Below are positions 20,898 to 30,109 of a stretch of 64,000 nt of DNA, in pieces. The position numbers were made by a program, and so were the translations under genes. The stretch comes from Clostridium sp. Ade.TY (GTDB lineage Bacteria; Bacillota; Clostridia; Clostridiales; Clostridiaceae). Location: positions 1 through 64,000 of the forward strand of contig NZ_AVSV01000016.1 of NCBI RefSeq assembly GCF_000498355.1. Direction: 5' to 3'. Position 1 is the stretch's first letter; each line of letters starts with the position of its first letter. The notes beneath the pieces were generated by a model. That model searched no databases and had not been told where the DNA came from. It saw only the letters and a program-made list of their open reading frames with translations.

Positions 20898-21110
20898 AAT
20901 AAAACCTCCTTAAATAAAATAAACTTAGATTATAGTTTATAGTATATTATAGACATTATACAATAAAAAAATATCAATACAAAGAAATAATACCTTTTAA
21001 TAGAATAAAATACAAAAAATGGTTGTTAAGTGTTTGAAAAAATGATAAAATTTATAATGGTATTAATAGTTATATGGTATGGTGTAAAAGTTATAGTGAG
21101 GTAGGGAAAA

Positions 21111-21950
21111 ATGGAAAAAGATAAATGTAACTTAAAAAATTTATCAAAAGAAGATATGGTATTAATCATTAAAGAACTAGAAAATAAAAATGAAATGCAA
21201 GAGCGATTTATACTTAATATATCTCATGATCTAAGATCGCCATTAAATGTAATTATGAGTGCTAATCAAATGTTAGAAAACATTAATGGTTCAGTGGAAA
21301 AGGAAAAAGAATATTTAAAAATGTTAAAAAGAAATAGTTATAAGATGTTAAAACTTATAGAGAATTTAATTGATATAACTAGACTTGAAAAGAATTATTT
21401 TAATATAAATAAAAAGAATATAGAAATAGTTAGTTTCATTGAAAGTACAATAGAGTCTATTGATAGGTTTGCAAAACAAAAGAATTTAACACTTGTTTTT
21501 GATACTAATAAGGAAGAGTGTGTAGTGGCTGTTGATCCTCAAGCTTTAGATAGGATTTGTATAAATTTAATATCAAATGCAATAAAATTTTCAGATAGTG
21601 GATCTAATATATATATAGATTTAATAATTGATTTTAATTATGTAAAGATAAAAATAGAGGATAATGGAATTGGAATTAAAGATGATGAAATAGATAAAAT
21701 ATTTAATAGATTTATACAAGCTGATGGTAATAAGGAACATAAAGGTAGTGGAATAGGACTAGATTTAGTTAAATCTTTAGTTGAACTCCATAATGGTAAT
21801 GTAAGCGTAGAAAGTAAATTTGGAGCAGGTTCTATATTTACAGTTATGATACCAAATATAAAAATAGATAAAGAAGAAGTAAAGTTAAGTAAAAATGCAG
21901 ATAAGGTTCAATTGCTTGAAATTGAGTTTTCTGATATATACCTAAGATAG
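21111..21950 (+). CDS. orphan cytoplasmic sensor histidine kinase
   Basis: This is a two-component kinase with no membrane segment and almost no sensor domain. The HisKA dimerization helix has its phosphorylated histidine at H39 in NISHDLRSPLN. The HATPase domain shows the N box NLISNAIKFS, G1 DNGIGIKDDEI, the F box NRFIQAD and G2 GSGIGLDLVKS. It has 279 residues. No response regulator gene is adjacent: the neighbours are DegV (divergent) and a tRNA. The input could come through the short N-terminal helix or a partner protein. Catalytic residues look intact. Confidence 0.88.
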   Translation: MEKDKCNLKNLSKEDMVLIIKELENKNEMQERFILNISHDLRSPLNVIMSANQMLENINGSVEKEKEYLKMLKRNSYKMLKLIENLIDITRLEKNYFNINKKNIEIVSFIESTIESIDRFAKQKNLTLVFDTNKEECVVAVDPQALDRICINLISNAIKFSDSGSNIYIDLIIDFNYVKIKIEDNGIGIKDDEIDKIFNRFIQADGNKEHKGSGIGLDLVKSLVELHNGNVSVESKFGAGSIFTVMIPNIKIDKEEVKLSKNADKVQLLEIEFSDIYLR

Positions 21951-22068
21951 ATTAGGATAATTGGAAAGATTGCTCTAAATGGGTGTCTTTCTAGTTATTT
22001 TGGTCTATTTTTAATTTGCACTACATAAGTTTTTGTGTTAATATATTTCTGTCAATAAAAAAAATATG

Positions 22069-22143
22069 GGGCGTTAGTTAAATGGATATAACATACCGCT
22101 ACGGACGGTACATTATGGGTTCGATTCCTATACGCCCTACCAA
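22069..22143 (+). tRNA. tRNA-Arg (anticodon ACG)
   Basis: A complete cloverleaf is visible. The acceptor stem GGGGCGT pairs with ACGCCCT (G-U at the first pair), the D stem is GTTA/TAAC, the anticodon stem TACCG/CGGTA holds the loop CTACGGA with anticodon ACG at 22102-22104, and the T stem is ATGGG/CCTAT with loop TTCGATT. CCA is encoded at 22141-22143. The A34 would be deaminated to inosine to read CGN codons, which are rare in this AT-rich genome. Confidence 0.95.
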
Positions 22144-22147
22144 ATTA

Positions 22148-22180
22148 AAAGGATATTTTGTGAAAAATATCCTTTTTTTA
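22148..22180 (+). terminator. terminator after tRNA-Arg
   Basis: The stem AAAAGGATATTTT and its complement with a short GTG loop runs into seven T residues, four bases after the encoded CCA. Confidence 0.9.
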
Positions 22181-22312
22181 TTTATAAAAATTAATAATAA
22201 AATATTTACAAAAAATAATTTTGTATAAATTCTTTGAAAAATAGCAATAGTTAAACTATATAAAATATAAGGTATTCTTAATATTCTAATGTTTTTTATA
22301 GTTTTAAAAATA

Positions 22313-22321
22313 TGATATAAT
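22313..22321 (+). promoter_or_regulatory. extended -10 promoter of the teichoic acid cluster
   Basis: TGATATAAT is a perfect extended -10 element 35 bases before the tagG start. The -35 region is only a T run. It is the best promoter candidate for the 22.3-30.0 kb transcription unit. Confidence 0.55.
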
Positions 22322-22355
22322 AGAGGCGTTATAATAGAGACAAGGAGAAGAGATT

Positions 22356-23171
22356 ATGAAGTTTACAGATAGTGTTAAGGTTGTGGTAGATGAACACATA
22401 AAAAATCCTTTACAAATAGTAAATATGGCAAAAAAAGATTTAAAAAAGCAGTTCTCAGGAACAGCACTAGGCGTTTTATGGCCTTTAATAAAAAATATGA
22501 TATTTGTTTTTGCATATTGGTTTACTATTCAAATAGGTCTTAAAGGTACTACAAAATCAATTGATGAACCTTATATAATTTGGCTAGTTATAGGATTAGT
22601 GCCATGGTTTTTCATAAGAGATACTTTAGTGCCAGCAGCAAGTTCTGTAAGAAGAAATAGATATTTAGTTACTAAAATAGTGTTTCCTACATCTATAATA
22701 CCAACCTTTAAGGTTTTATCAGGTTTTATTAGTAGTTTTATGTTTGTTGGAATTGCTATTATAATGTGTATAGCTAGTGGAATTTATCCAGATATATATT
22801 GGTTACAAACAATATATTATGCATTTGCGGCGTTTATATTGTTAGTAGCAATATCATTAACAACATCTGCATTAGTTGTAGTAAGTAGAGATGTTGAGTT
22901 CTTATTAAATTCAATAATAGTCTTAATATTTTGGATTAGTCCTATATTATGGCCTATTGCAAACATAACAAATCCATTATTAAATACAATTGTAAAATTA
23001 AATCCATTTTTTTATGTTATAGAAGGTTTTAGAGATTCAGTTTTATATCATAAGTGGTTCTGGCAAAGTCCTGCATTAACATTATATTTTTGGGGAGTGG
23101 TTTTAATTTTAATGTTGTTTGGGATATTTATACATGGTAAATTAAGAGATTATTTTGCAGACATATTATAG
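22356..23171 (+). CDS. tagG: teichoic acid / polysaccharide ABC exporter permease (TagG/TarG type)
   Basis: This is an ABC-2 type permease that carries an undecaprenyl-linked polymer across the membrane. It has 271 residues, about six membrane segments, and the family opening in which LAKKDLKKQ-like helix sequence is followed by GTALGVLWPL and the C-terminal NPFFYVIEGFRD. The ATPase gene follows after 13 bases, then a TarL-like polymerase and tarIJ, so the cargo is most likely a polyol-phosphate wall teichoic acid. No tagO or tagA is in the window, so the linkage-unit enzymes must be elsewhere. Confidence 0.9.
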   Translation: MKFTDSVKVVVDEHIKNPLQIVNMAKKDLKKQFSGTALGVLWPLIKNMIFVFAYWFTIQIGLKGTTKSIDEPYIIWLVIGLVPWFFIRDTLVPAASSVRRNRYLVTKIVFPTSIIPTFKVLSGFISSFMFVGIAIIMCIASGIYPDIYWLQTIYYAFAAFILLVAISLTTSALVVVSRDVEFLLNSIIVLIFWISPILWPIANITNPLLNTIVKLNPFFYVIEGFRDSVLYHKWFWQSPALTLYFWGVVLILMLFGIFIHGKLRDYFADIL

Positions 23172-23184
23172 GAGTGATTAAAAG

Positions 23185-24369
23185 ATGTATGCGATTAAAA
23201 TAAATAATATATGTAAGACGTATAGAATATATCAAAAGCCTTTTCAAAGGGTTATAGATTTAATGTTTAATAAGAAAAATTATACTGAATATAAAGCATT
23301 ACAAAATATTGACGTAGAAATAGAAAAGGGAGAGGCTGTTGGGGTTTTAGGTAAAAATGGTGCAGGAAAATCAACTTTACTTAAAATAATTACAGGAGTA
23401 GTAAAACCAACATCTGGGAATGTTGATATTAAGGGTAAGATATCGGCAATACTTGAATTAAACTCAGGGTTTGATCAAGAACTTACAGGATATGAAAATA
23501 TATATGTAAAAGGAGCTATACTTGGATATAAAAAAGAAGAAATGGATGAAAAGATTGAAGAAATAGTTGATTTTGCAGATATTGGAGAACATATTAATCA
23601 ACCAGTAAGAACATATTCAAGTGGTATGAAGGCAAGACTTGGATTTGCAATATCAGTTAATGTTGATCCGGATGTATTAATTGTTGATGAAGCTTTAGCT
23701 GTTGGTGATGATGTATTTAAAACTAAGTGTTTAAGAAAAATGAGCGATTTTAGAAAAAATGGAAAAACAATATTTTTTGTAAGTCACTCATTATATACAG
23801 TTGGATCATTTTGTACAAAATGTATGTGGATAAAAGATGGTGAATTAATAGATTATGGTCCAACTCAAGAGTTATTACCAAGATATGAAAATTTCTTAAA
23901 AGAAGAAAAAGCTAAAGAAGAGAAGAAGAAAAAATCTAAAGGTAAAGCACAAATAGATAAAAAGGCGTATATAGAAGTAAGTAATTTCAAATTTGAGAAT
24001 AAAGGAATTTTTAAAGCTGGTGATGATATAGTTTATTCATTTGATTATGAAGTTAAAAAAGATATGCCAGATTTAAAATGGTCATTTACAGTAAGAGATG
24101 CTGCAACTAATTTAATTTATTCAAGTGATAAAATGAATAATGATTATCTAATCAAAAATAGTATAGGAAAGCATACTTTAAAAATAAAGATAAAAAATGT
24201 ATTATTACCTGGAAAATATTTATTATCAGGAGAATTAAGAGAAGGGACAGGAATATTTTTTGTAGGATATTCGAATAAAAGATCTTTTAATGTTGAATAC
24301 AATGAAAATGATAGCAAGAATGGAAATGGATTAGTTTATATAGAGCATGATGTTTTAAAGAACGAATAG
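23185..24369 (+). CDS. tagH: teichoic acid ABC exporter ATPase with Wzt-like C-terminal domain
   Basis: This is the ATPase partner of the TagG permease. The nucleotide-binding domain covers residues 1-240, with Walker A GKNGAGKST near residue 55, signature TYSSGMKARLGF and Walker B VLIVDEALAVGDD. After a lysine-rich linker near 240-258, residues 260-394 form a beta-rich domain resembling the Wzt C-terminal domain, which in O-antigen exporters recognises the modified end of the glycan. Classical Bacillus TagH has a different C-terminal extension, so this exporter may check its cargo. It begins 13 bases after tagG and ends 9 bases before the polymerase gene. Confidence 0.88.
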   Translation: MYAIKINNICKTYRIYQKPFQRVIDLMFNKKNYTEYKALQNIDVEIEKGEAVGVLGKNGAGKSTLLKIITGVVKPTSGNVDIKGKISAILELNSGFDQELTGYENIYVKGAILGYKKEEMDEKIEEIVDFADIGEHINQPVRTYSSGMKARLGFAISVNVDPDVLIVDEALAVGDDVFKTKCLRKMSDFRKNGKTIFFVSHSLYTVGSFCTKCMWIKDGELIDYGPTQELLPRYENFLKEEKAKEEKKKKSKGKAQIDKKAYIEVSNFKFENKGIFKAGDDIVYSFDYEVKKDMPDLKWSFTVRDAATNLIYSSDKMNNDYLIKNSIGKHTLKIKIKNVLLPGKYLLSGELREGTGIFFVGYSNKRSFNVEYNENDSKNGNGLVYIEHDVLKNE

Positions 24370-24378
24370 GGTGATGAA

Positions 24379-26067
24379 ATGGATAAATTAGTATGTGGAG
24401 CCGAGCATATAGATTGGAACTCGAATGTAGAAAGAATCTACATAAGAGGATATGCATTAATTAGAGGAAAAAATATAGATAAAGATTACAAAGTAAAGAA
24501 ATCTTTCTTTATATATAATGGTGATAGAAAGTTTATAATGCCAGCTCAAAATGAATTAAGACTTGATATAACAGATAAGTATAAAGAGGATAATATTAAT
24601 TATGATTATGCAGGCTTTGAAGGGTTTATAGATTTAAGTAGTATAAATTATAGAAAACCATTATCAAAAGGAACATGGAAAATTGGTTTATATTTAAATG
24701 CTAATGGAGAAAAAATTGAAACTGATTTAAAATATGTTGGAGAGAAAAAAGAAATTAAGCATGCAATACCTAAGAAATTAGAATCAGATAATAAGAAGTT
24801 TATAAGAAAAGAATCATTGGAAATTAAAGATGGATTTATAAATATAAATGTATCAGATGAAAAGTTATCAAGTGGAGAATATATTAAAAATATTACTATA
24901 AATAGTCCTACTTCAATTAAGATAAAAAAGAATTTAAAAAAGAACAAAAGAAAATTTGGAAATTGGATTTTACAGAAAGCATATAGTATATTTAAGCATA
25001 AAAAAATAATAAAAAATAGGGTAGTATTTTTATCAGATAGTAGAGTTGATTTTACTGGTAATTTTGAATTTATATATAATGAATTACAAAAGCGAGGTGG
25101 CTATGAAATAAAGTCTATGCTTAAGCCAAGTATAACAGCAGAAAGGTCATTAAAAGAAATGATTACTTTAGTTAAATATTTAGCTACAAGTAAGTATATA
25201 TTACTTGATGATTATTATCCTCAAATATATAAGTATGATATTAGGGATAATGTAGAGGTTATACAATTATGGCATGCTACTGGAGCATTTAAGACTTTTG
25301 GATTTAGTAGAATAGGAAAAAAAGGTGGTCCAAAAGTTAAATCTAAAAATCATAGAAATTATACTAAAGCTATTGTTAGTTCAGAAAATATAAAATTACA
25401 TTATGCAGAAGCTTTTGGAATTTCAGAAGATAGAGTAATATCAACTGGTGTTCCTAGAACTGATATATTCTTTGATGATGAATATAAAAATAAAAAAATT
25501 AGTGAATTCTATACTAAATATCCAATGTTAAAAGATAAGAAAGTAATAATGTTTGCTCCTACATTTAGAGGAAGCGGTCAGAAAAGTGCAACTTATGATT
25601 TTGAAGTTTTTGATATAAAGAAACTTTATGAAGCATTAGGTGAAGAATATATAATCATTTCAAAGTTACATCCATTTATAAAGGAACCTATGAATATACC
25701 TAATGAATGTAAGGATTTTGTAATAGATTTATCAGAAGAAAGAGAAATAAATGATTTATTATTTATAACAGATATTCTTATAACAGATTATTCTTCAGTT
25801 TGTTTTGAATATTCATTATTAAATAGGCCAATGATATTCTTTGCTTATGATTTGGATGACTACATTGCATCAAGAGATTTTTATTATCCATATGAAAGTT
25901 TTGTTCCAGGTCCTATAGCAAGAACAACTAATGATATAATAGATATAGTAAAAGAAAACAAATTTGAAGTTGAAAAATTAGAAAAATTTAGAAATAATTT
26001 CTTTGATCATTTTGATGGAAAATCAACAGAGAGAGTTGTAAATACACTTTTAAAATTAGACAATTAA
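24379..26067 (+). CDS. CDP-glycerol/CDP-ribitol polyol-phosphate polymerase (TarL/TagF family), copy 1
   Basis: This enzyme should polymerise polyol phosphate units onto the teichoic acid linkage unit on the cytoplasmic face. The 562 residues equal the length of Staphylococcus TarL. An N-terminal beta-rich domain covers about 1-150. The glycosyl/glycerophosphotransferase domain from about 200 shows the catalytic histidine motif LWHATGAFKTFG, then PRTDIFF, the second histidine KLHPFIK, and ITDYSSVCFEYSLL. The adjacent tarI-tarJ pair makes CDP-ribitol, favouring ribitol phosphate. A full-length paralog of identical length lies at 30110-31798. Confidence 0.85.
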   Translation: MDKLVCGAEHIDWNSNVERIYIRGYALIRGKNIDKDYKVKKSFFIYNGDRKFIMPAQNELRLDITDKYKEDNINYDYAGFEGFIDLSSINYRKPLSKGTWKIGLYLNANGEKIETDLKYVGEKKEIKHAIPKKLESDNKKFIRKESLEIKDGFININVSDEKLSSGEYIKNITINSPTSIKIKKNLKKNKRKFGNWILQKAYSIFKHKKIIKNRVVFLSDSRVDFTGNFEFIYNELQKRGGYEIKSMLKPSITAERSLKEMITLVKYLATSKYILLDDYYPQIYKYDIRDNVEVIQLWHATGAFKTFGFSRIGKKGGPKVKSKNHRNYTKAIVSSENIKLHYAEAFGISEDRVISTGVPRTDIFFDDEYKNKKISEFYTKYPMLKDKKVIMFAPTFRGSGQKSATYDFEVFDIKKLYEALGEEYIIISKLHPFIKEPMNIPNECKDFVIDLSEEREINDLLFITDILITDYSSVCFEYSLLNRPMIFFAYDLDDYIASRDFYYPYESFVPGPIARTTNDIIDIVKENKFEVEKLEKFRNNFFDHFDGKSTERVVNTLLKLDN

Positions 26068-26106
26068 ATAAGGATATAAATAATAAAATTTTATGGGAGT
26101 GATAAA

Positions 26107-26829
26107 ATGATATACGCAGAAATTTTAGCTGGTGGTAAAGGTACTCGTATGGGTAATACTGAGATGCCAAAACAATTCTTAAAACTAGGAAATAAACCAA
26201 TAATAATTCATACAATTGAAGCATTTTTATTAAACGAAAGATTTAACAAAATAATTATTACTACACCAAAGCAATGGATACAACATACTAACGATTTAAT
26301 AAATAAGTTTGTTCCAGCACAATTAAAAGATAAAATTGCAGTATGTGCAGGTGGATCAGACAGAAATGAATCAATAATGAACGGAATAAAATACATAAAT
26401 GAAAACTTTGGTATTAATGATGAAGATGTAATAGTAACTCATGATGCTGTTAGACCATTTTTAACTCATAGAATAATAAATGATAATATTGATTCAGCTT
26501 TAGAATTTGGAGCTTGTGATACTGTTGTTCCAGCATTTGATACTATCGTTGAATCAGTGGACGGTGACATAATAAGTGATATACCAAGACGTGATTTCAT
26601 GTATCAAGGACAAACACCTCAAAGTTTTAGAATTAAAGAATTAGTTGAATTATATAATTCTTTATCTGATGATGAAAAGAAAATATTAACTGATGCTGCA
26701 AAGATATTTGTTGTAAAAGGTAAAAATGTTAAGCTAGTACAAGGGGAAGTTTTCAATATGAAAATAACAACTCCTTATGATTTAAAATTAGCTAATGCTT
26801 TAGTGAGGGATGATATAAATGATAAATAA
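26107..26829 (+). CDS. tarI: ribitol-5-phosphate cytidylyltransferase
   Basis: TarI makes CDP-ribitol from CTP and ribitol 5-phosphate. The IspD-like fold shows the nucleotide-binding loop AGGKGTRMG at residues 9-17, [12 protein letters not shown], and VTHDAVRPF. It has 240 residues. It is distinguished from IspD by the [12 protein letters not shown] opening and by the overlap with tarJ: the tarJ start at 26819 lies 11 bases inside the end of this gene. It is preceded by a GGGAGTG ribosome site. Confidence that it is TarI and not IspD rests mainly on this coupling. Confidence 0.88.
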   Translation: MIYAEILAGGKGTRMGNTEMPKQFLKLGNKPIIIHTIEAFLLNERFNKIIITTPKQWIQHTNDLINKFVPAQLKDKIAVCAGGSDRNESIMNGIKYINENFGINDEDVIVTHDAVRPFLTHRIINDNIDSALEFGACDTVVPAFDTIVESVDGDIISDIPRRDFMYQGQTPQSFRIKELVELYNSLSDDEKKILTDAAKIFVVKGKNVKLVQGEVFNMKITTPYDLKLANALVRDDINDK

Positions 26830-27838
26830 AGTATATAGATTAGTTGCTCCTAAGCAAATTACAGTTGAATTTGAAGAAAGAAGCTTAGATGGCGAAGGAA
26901 TTATTGTAAGACCAACTAGATTATCAATATGTGCAGCAGATCAAAGATATTATACAGGAACAAGAGGAAAGGAAGCTATGAAAAAGAAACTTCCTATGGC
27001 TCTTATTCATGAAGGTGTTGGAGAAGTTATATATGACCCAAAGGGAGAATTTAATCCTGGAGATACAGTTGTTATGATTCCAAATACTCCAACTGAAGAT
27101 GATTCAGTTATTGCAGAAAATTATTTAAGAACAAGTAAGTTTAGAGCTAGTGGATATGACGGATTCATGCAACAATATGTATTTATGGGAAGAGATCGTA
27201 TAATAAAATATGATAGAATAAATCACGATGTTGCTTCATTCTTAGAACTTATTAGTGTATCAGCTCATTCAATAGATAGATTTGACAAAAAAGCTCATAA
27301 GAGAAGAAATAAGATTGGTGTTTGGGGAGACGGAAATGTTGGTTTCATAACTGCATTAATACTTAAAAAGAAATTCCCAGAATCAGAAATAATAGTTTTT
27401 GGTAAAAATGAAGAAAAGTTAAATTTCTTCTCATTTGTAGATGAAACTTACCAAATAGATAGTATTCCAGATGACTTAAGAGTAGATCATGCATTTGAAG
27501 CAGTTGGTGGAAAAGCTAGTGAATATGCTATAGATCAAATAATTGATTACATAAATCCAGAAGGAGTAATTGCAATACTTGGGGTTTCAGAAAATCCAGT
27601 ACCAATAAATACTAGAATGGTATTAGAAAAAGGATTAACTATAGTTGGAAGTAGTAGAAGTGGAAGAGTTGACTTCCAAGAAGCAGTTAATTTCTTAGAA
27701 GCTCATGAAGATGCTCAAAATCAATTGCAAAAACTTATATCAGCAGTTATTGATGTAAAAGGAATCGAAGATATTGTAAAAGGATTTGAGCATGATTTAA
27801 CAACACCGTTTAAGACTGTTTTAAACTGGAGAGTTTAA
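26819..27838 (+). CDS. tarJ: ribulose-5-phosphate reductase (CDP-ribitol pathway)
   Basis: TarJ reduces ribulose 5-phosphate to ribitol 5-phosphate with NADPH and is a zinc-dependent medium-chain dehydrogenase. It has 339 residues, [10 protein letters not shown] near residue 38 with the zinc cysteine, LIHEGVGEV near 62 with the metal histidine-glutamate pair, and a Rossmann motif GDGNVGF near residue 172. The start overlaps the tarI end by 11 bases, so the two are translationally coupled. Together they commit the cluster to ribitol-type teichoic acid. Confidence 0.9.
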   Translation: MINKVYRLVAPKQITVEFEERSLDGEGIIVRPTRLSICAADQRYYTGTRGKEAMKKKLPMALIHEGVGEVIYDPKGEFNPGDTVVMIPNTPTEDDSVIAENYLRTSKFRASGYDGFMQQYVFMGRDRIIKYDRINHDVASFLELISVSAHSIDRFDKKAHKRRNKIGVWGDGNVGFITALILKKKFPESEIIVFGKNEEKLNFFSFVDETYQIDSIPDDLRVDHAFEAVGGKASEYAIDQIIDYINPEGVIAILGVSENPVPINTRMVLEKGLTIVGSSRSGRVDFQEAVNFLEAHEDAQNQLQKLISAVIDVKGIEDIVKGFEHDLTTPFKTVLNWRV

Positions 27839-27844
27839 TATAAT

Positions 27845-27868
27845 AAAGACCCTTTTAGAAGGGTCTTT
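27845..27868 (+). terminator. hairpin inside the teichoic acid cluster
   Basis: A perfect 11-base-pair stem (AAAGACCCTTC-like arms around TTTAGA) follows tarJ by seven bases. There is no strong T run, so it is probably a partial terminator or an mRNA-processing barrier that lowers expression of the genes downstream. Confidence 0.55.
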
Positions 27869-27899
27869 AAATATATATTAAAAGTGAGGATTTTTATAA

Positions 27900-29051
27900 A
27901 TGAAAACATTAGAAAGAATTATACTAAAGTATCTTTTAAGAATAGTATATTACATTTCATATATAGTTCCGGTAAAGAAGAGAGTAGTATTTGCAACATA
28001 CAGAAATGATACTATGGATGGTAACTTTAAATATATATACGATGAGATACAAAGTAGACAAACAGAGTATAAATGTGTATTTCTTTATGAGAAATTTAAT
28101 AAAGGAATAAAAGGAATAATAACATATTTTTTTCATATGATGAAAGCAACATATTATATGGCAACTTCAGAATACTTTTTAATAGATGATTTTTATTTTC
28201 CAGTATATACAGTTAAAAAGCTTAGAAAAAATACGGAAGTTGTTCAAGTGTGGCATGCTTGTGGTGCATTTAAAAAATTTGGGTTTAGTATATTAGATAA
28301 AAATTTTGGTGCAGATAATGATTACGTTAAATATATTCCTATTCATAGTAATTATTCACATGTATTAGTTAGTTCAAAAGAAGTAGCTAAATATTATGCA
28401 GAAGCATTTAATATGAGTGAAAATAATATAGAGCCATTAGGAATACCAAGAACTGATATATTCTTTAATGAAAAAATGAAGGAAGATGCAAAAGAAAGAG
28501 TTTACAGTAAATATCCTAAGCTTAAGGGAAAACATATAGTTTTATATGCTCCTACATTTAGAGGAAATAGTCAATCAGATGCAAAGATGGATATAAGCTT
28601 TGATGTTGAAAGAGTAGTAAATGATTTACCAGAAGGATATGTATTGGCATTAAAAATGCATCCTTTTGTAAAAGATGCAATTAATATAGAAAATGATAGA
28701 GTAATCGATTTGTCAGATTATGGTGCAATAAATGATATACTTATAATGACTGATTTACTTATAACTGATTACTCATCAATAGTATTTGAATATTCACTAT
28801 TAGAAAGACCTATGATATTTTTTGCGGATGATTTAGATTCATATGAACATGAAAGAGATTTTTATTATCCATATGAAAATTTTGTACCAGGTCCTATAGT
28901 TAAAAATACCGATGAATTAATAGAAGTATTAAATAATGATACATGTGATTATGAGAAAATTAAAGCTTTTAAGAATAAGTTTTTTGATGATGTTGATGGA
29001 TTAGCATCAAAAAGGTTTGTTGATAAAATAATTTTAAAAAAGGAAAATTAG
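27900..29051 (+). CDS. CDP-glycerol glycerophosphotransferase family protein, short (TarB/TagB-like)
   Basis: This 383-residue protein contains only the catalytic domain of the TagB/TagF/TarL family, preceded by a short basic amphipathic N-terminus. The motifs VWHACGAFKKFG, PRTDIFF, KMHPFVK and TDYSSIVFEYSLLERP are all present. The short form is typical of primases that add the first glycerol phosphate to the linkage disaccharide (TagB/TarB), and I infer that role. It follows a hairpin after tarJ and is tightly joined to the next gene, whose ribosome site overlaps its stop codon. Confidence 0.8.
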   Translation: MKTLERIILKYLLRIVYYISYIVPVKKRVVFATYRNDTMDGNFKYIYDEIQSRQTEYKCVFLYEKFNKGIKGIITYFFHMMKATYYMATSEYFLIDDFYFPVYTVKKLRKNTEVVQVWHACGAFKKFGFSILDKNFGADNDYVKYIPIHSNYSHVLVSSKEVAKYYAEAFNMSENNIEPLGIPRTDIFFNEKMKEDAKERVYSKYPKLKGKHIVLYAPTFRGNSQSDAKMDISFDVERVVNDLPEGYVLALKMHPFVKDAINIENDRVIDLSDYGAINDILIMTDLLITDYSSIVFEYSLLERPMIFFADDLDSYEHERDFYYPYENFVPGPIVKNTDELIEVLNNDTCDYEKIKAFKNKFFDDVDGLASKRFVDKIILKKEN

Positions 29052-29060
29052 GTGATTAAG

Positions 29061-29531
29061 ATGAAGAAGGTATTATTTATATCATCAACTGGTGGCCATT
29101 TATCAGAACTTATGCAACTTAAAAAAATATTTGATAGATATGACTATCATATAATTACAGAAAAAAATGATACTACATTAAAACTGAAAAATGAATATGG
29201 AAATAGAATAGATTATTTAGTTTATGGAGCTAGAAATTATATGTTAAGTTATATGTTTAAGTTTCCATATAATATAGTAAAATCTTTATTTTTATATTTT
29301 AAAATAAGACCAGATGTAATAGTTACAACAGGAGCTCATACAGCAGTTCCAATGTGCTATATTGCAAAAATATTTAAAAAGAAAATAATATTTATTGAAA
29401 CATTTGCTAGAGTAGAATCAAAAAGTATGTCTGGTAATATGATAAATAAAATTGCTGATGTATTTTTAGTTCAACATGAAGAAATGACTAAGGTTTATGA
29501 TAATTCTATATATAAAGGAGACTTGTATTAA
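29061..29531 (+). CDS. Alg14-like glycosyltransferase membrane subunit (PssD/EpsE type)
   Basis: This is the small N-terminal half of a split family 28-type glycosyltransferase. Residues 1-20 read as a Rossmann opening with ISSTGGHLSEL, followed by a membrane-associated segment and PDVIVTTGAHTAVPMCYIAK, which is diagnostic for the Alg14 family. The ATG at 29061 is preferred to the GTG at 29052, because AGGTGAT overlaps the GTG and is correctly spaced for the ATG. It has 156 residues. The catalytic partner starts one base after its stop. The pair probably adds a hexose to the polymer or its linkage unit. Confidence 0.82.
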   Translation: MKKVLFISSTGGHLSELMQLKKIFDRYDYHIITEKNDTTLKLKNEYGNRIDYLVYGARNYMLSYMFKFPYNIVKSLFLYFKIRPDVIVTTGAHTAVPMCYIAKIFKKKIIFIETFARVESKSMSGNMINKIADVFLVQHEEMTKVYDNSIYKGDLY

Positions 29532-29532
29532 A

Positions 29533-30000
29533 ATGATATTTGTTATTTTAGGAACTCATGAATTGGAGTTTAAAAGGTTACTTGAATATCTAGAAAAAAT
29601 GGATATAAAAGAAGAAGTAATAATACAATCAGGAAATACTAAATTTGTATCTAATAAATACAAAGTAATCCCTTTTTTAGATCAAAATGATTTTAATCAA
29701 TATATTAAAGAAAGTACATTAGTAATAACTCATGGTGGTGTTGGATCAATACTTACAGCATTAAGACATAAGAAAAAAGTTATAACAATGCCAAGACTTT
29801 CTAAATATAATGAGCATAATGACGATCATCAATTAGAAATATGTAATAAACTTTCTAAAGATGGATATACAATAAATTGTACTGATTATGATTCTTTAAA
29901 AGAGGCTATAGAAAATTATAATGATATTAAATTAAAGCCATATATTTTTGATAATAGTAGTATTATAAATTTTATAATTGAAACAATAGATAATATGTAA
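29533..30000 (+). CDS. Alg13-like glycosyltransferase catalytic subunit (PssE/EpsF type)
   Basis: This is the nucleotide-sugar-binding half of the split enzyme. It opens with FVILGTHELEFKRLL and carries the UDP-sugar motif THGGVGSILTALRHKKKVITMPR, as in Alg13, PssE and the C-terminal half of MurG. I start it at ATG 29533 (155 residues), with AAGGAG 12 bases upstream. An ATG at 29497 lies inside the preceding gene and would add a non-conserved leader. The close coupling supports complex formation. The sugar is not predictable. Confidence 0.82.
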   Translation: MIFVILGTHELEFKRLLEYLEKMDIKEEVIIQSGNTKFVSNKYKVIPFLDQNDFNQYIKESTLVITHGGVGSILTALRHKKKVITMPRLSKYNEHNDDHQLEICNKLSKDGYTINCTDYDSLKEAIENYNDIKLKPYIFDNSSIINFIIETIDNM

Positions 30001-30005
30001 TATAT

Positions 30006-30046
30006 AAATACACGTAATAGTTTTAAAGATTACGTGTATTTTTTAT
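30006..30046 (+). terminator. terminator ending the main teichoic acid unit
   Basis: The stem AAATACACGTAAT pairs with its full complement around a short loop and is followed by T residues. It separates the tagG-to-Alg13 unit from the second polymerase gene. Confidence 0.9.
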
Positions 30047-30109
30047 TTTTGTATAAAATTTATTATAAGTGTAAAACTAATAGATAGTATATTTTGAGAG
30101 AGGATTTTT

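Noticed and set aside
23825-23833. DnaA box TGTGGATAA inside tagH
   Set aside because: It is a single copy with no second box nearby, as expected by chance once in such a window.
26107-26829. IspD (isoprenoid pathway cytidylyltransferase)
   Set aside because: The fold is shared, but the overlapping tarJ and surrounding teichoic genes make TarI far more likely.
29497-29532. N-terminal extension of the Alg13-like protein
   Set aside because: It overlaps the Alg14-like gene, lacks a ribosome site and precedes the conserved family opening.
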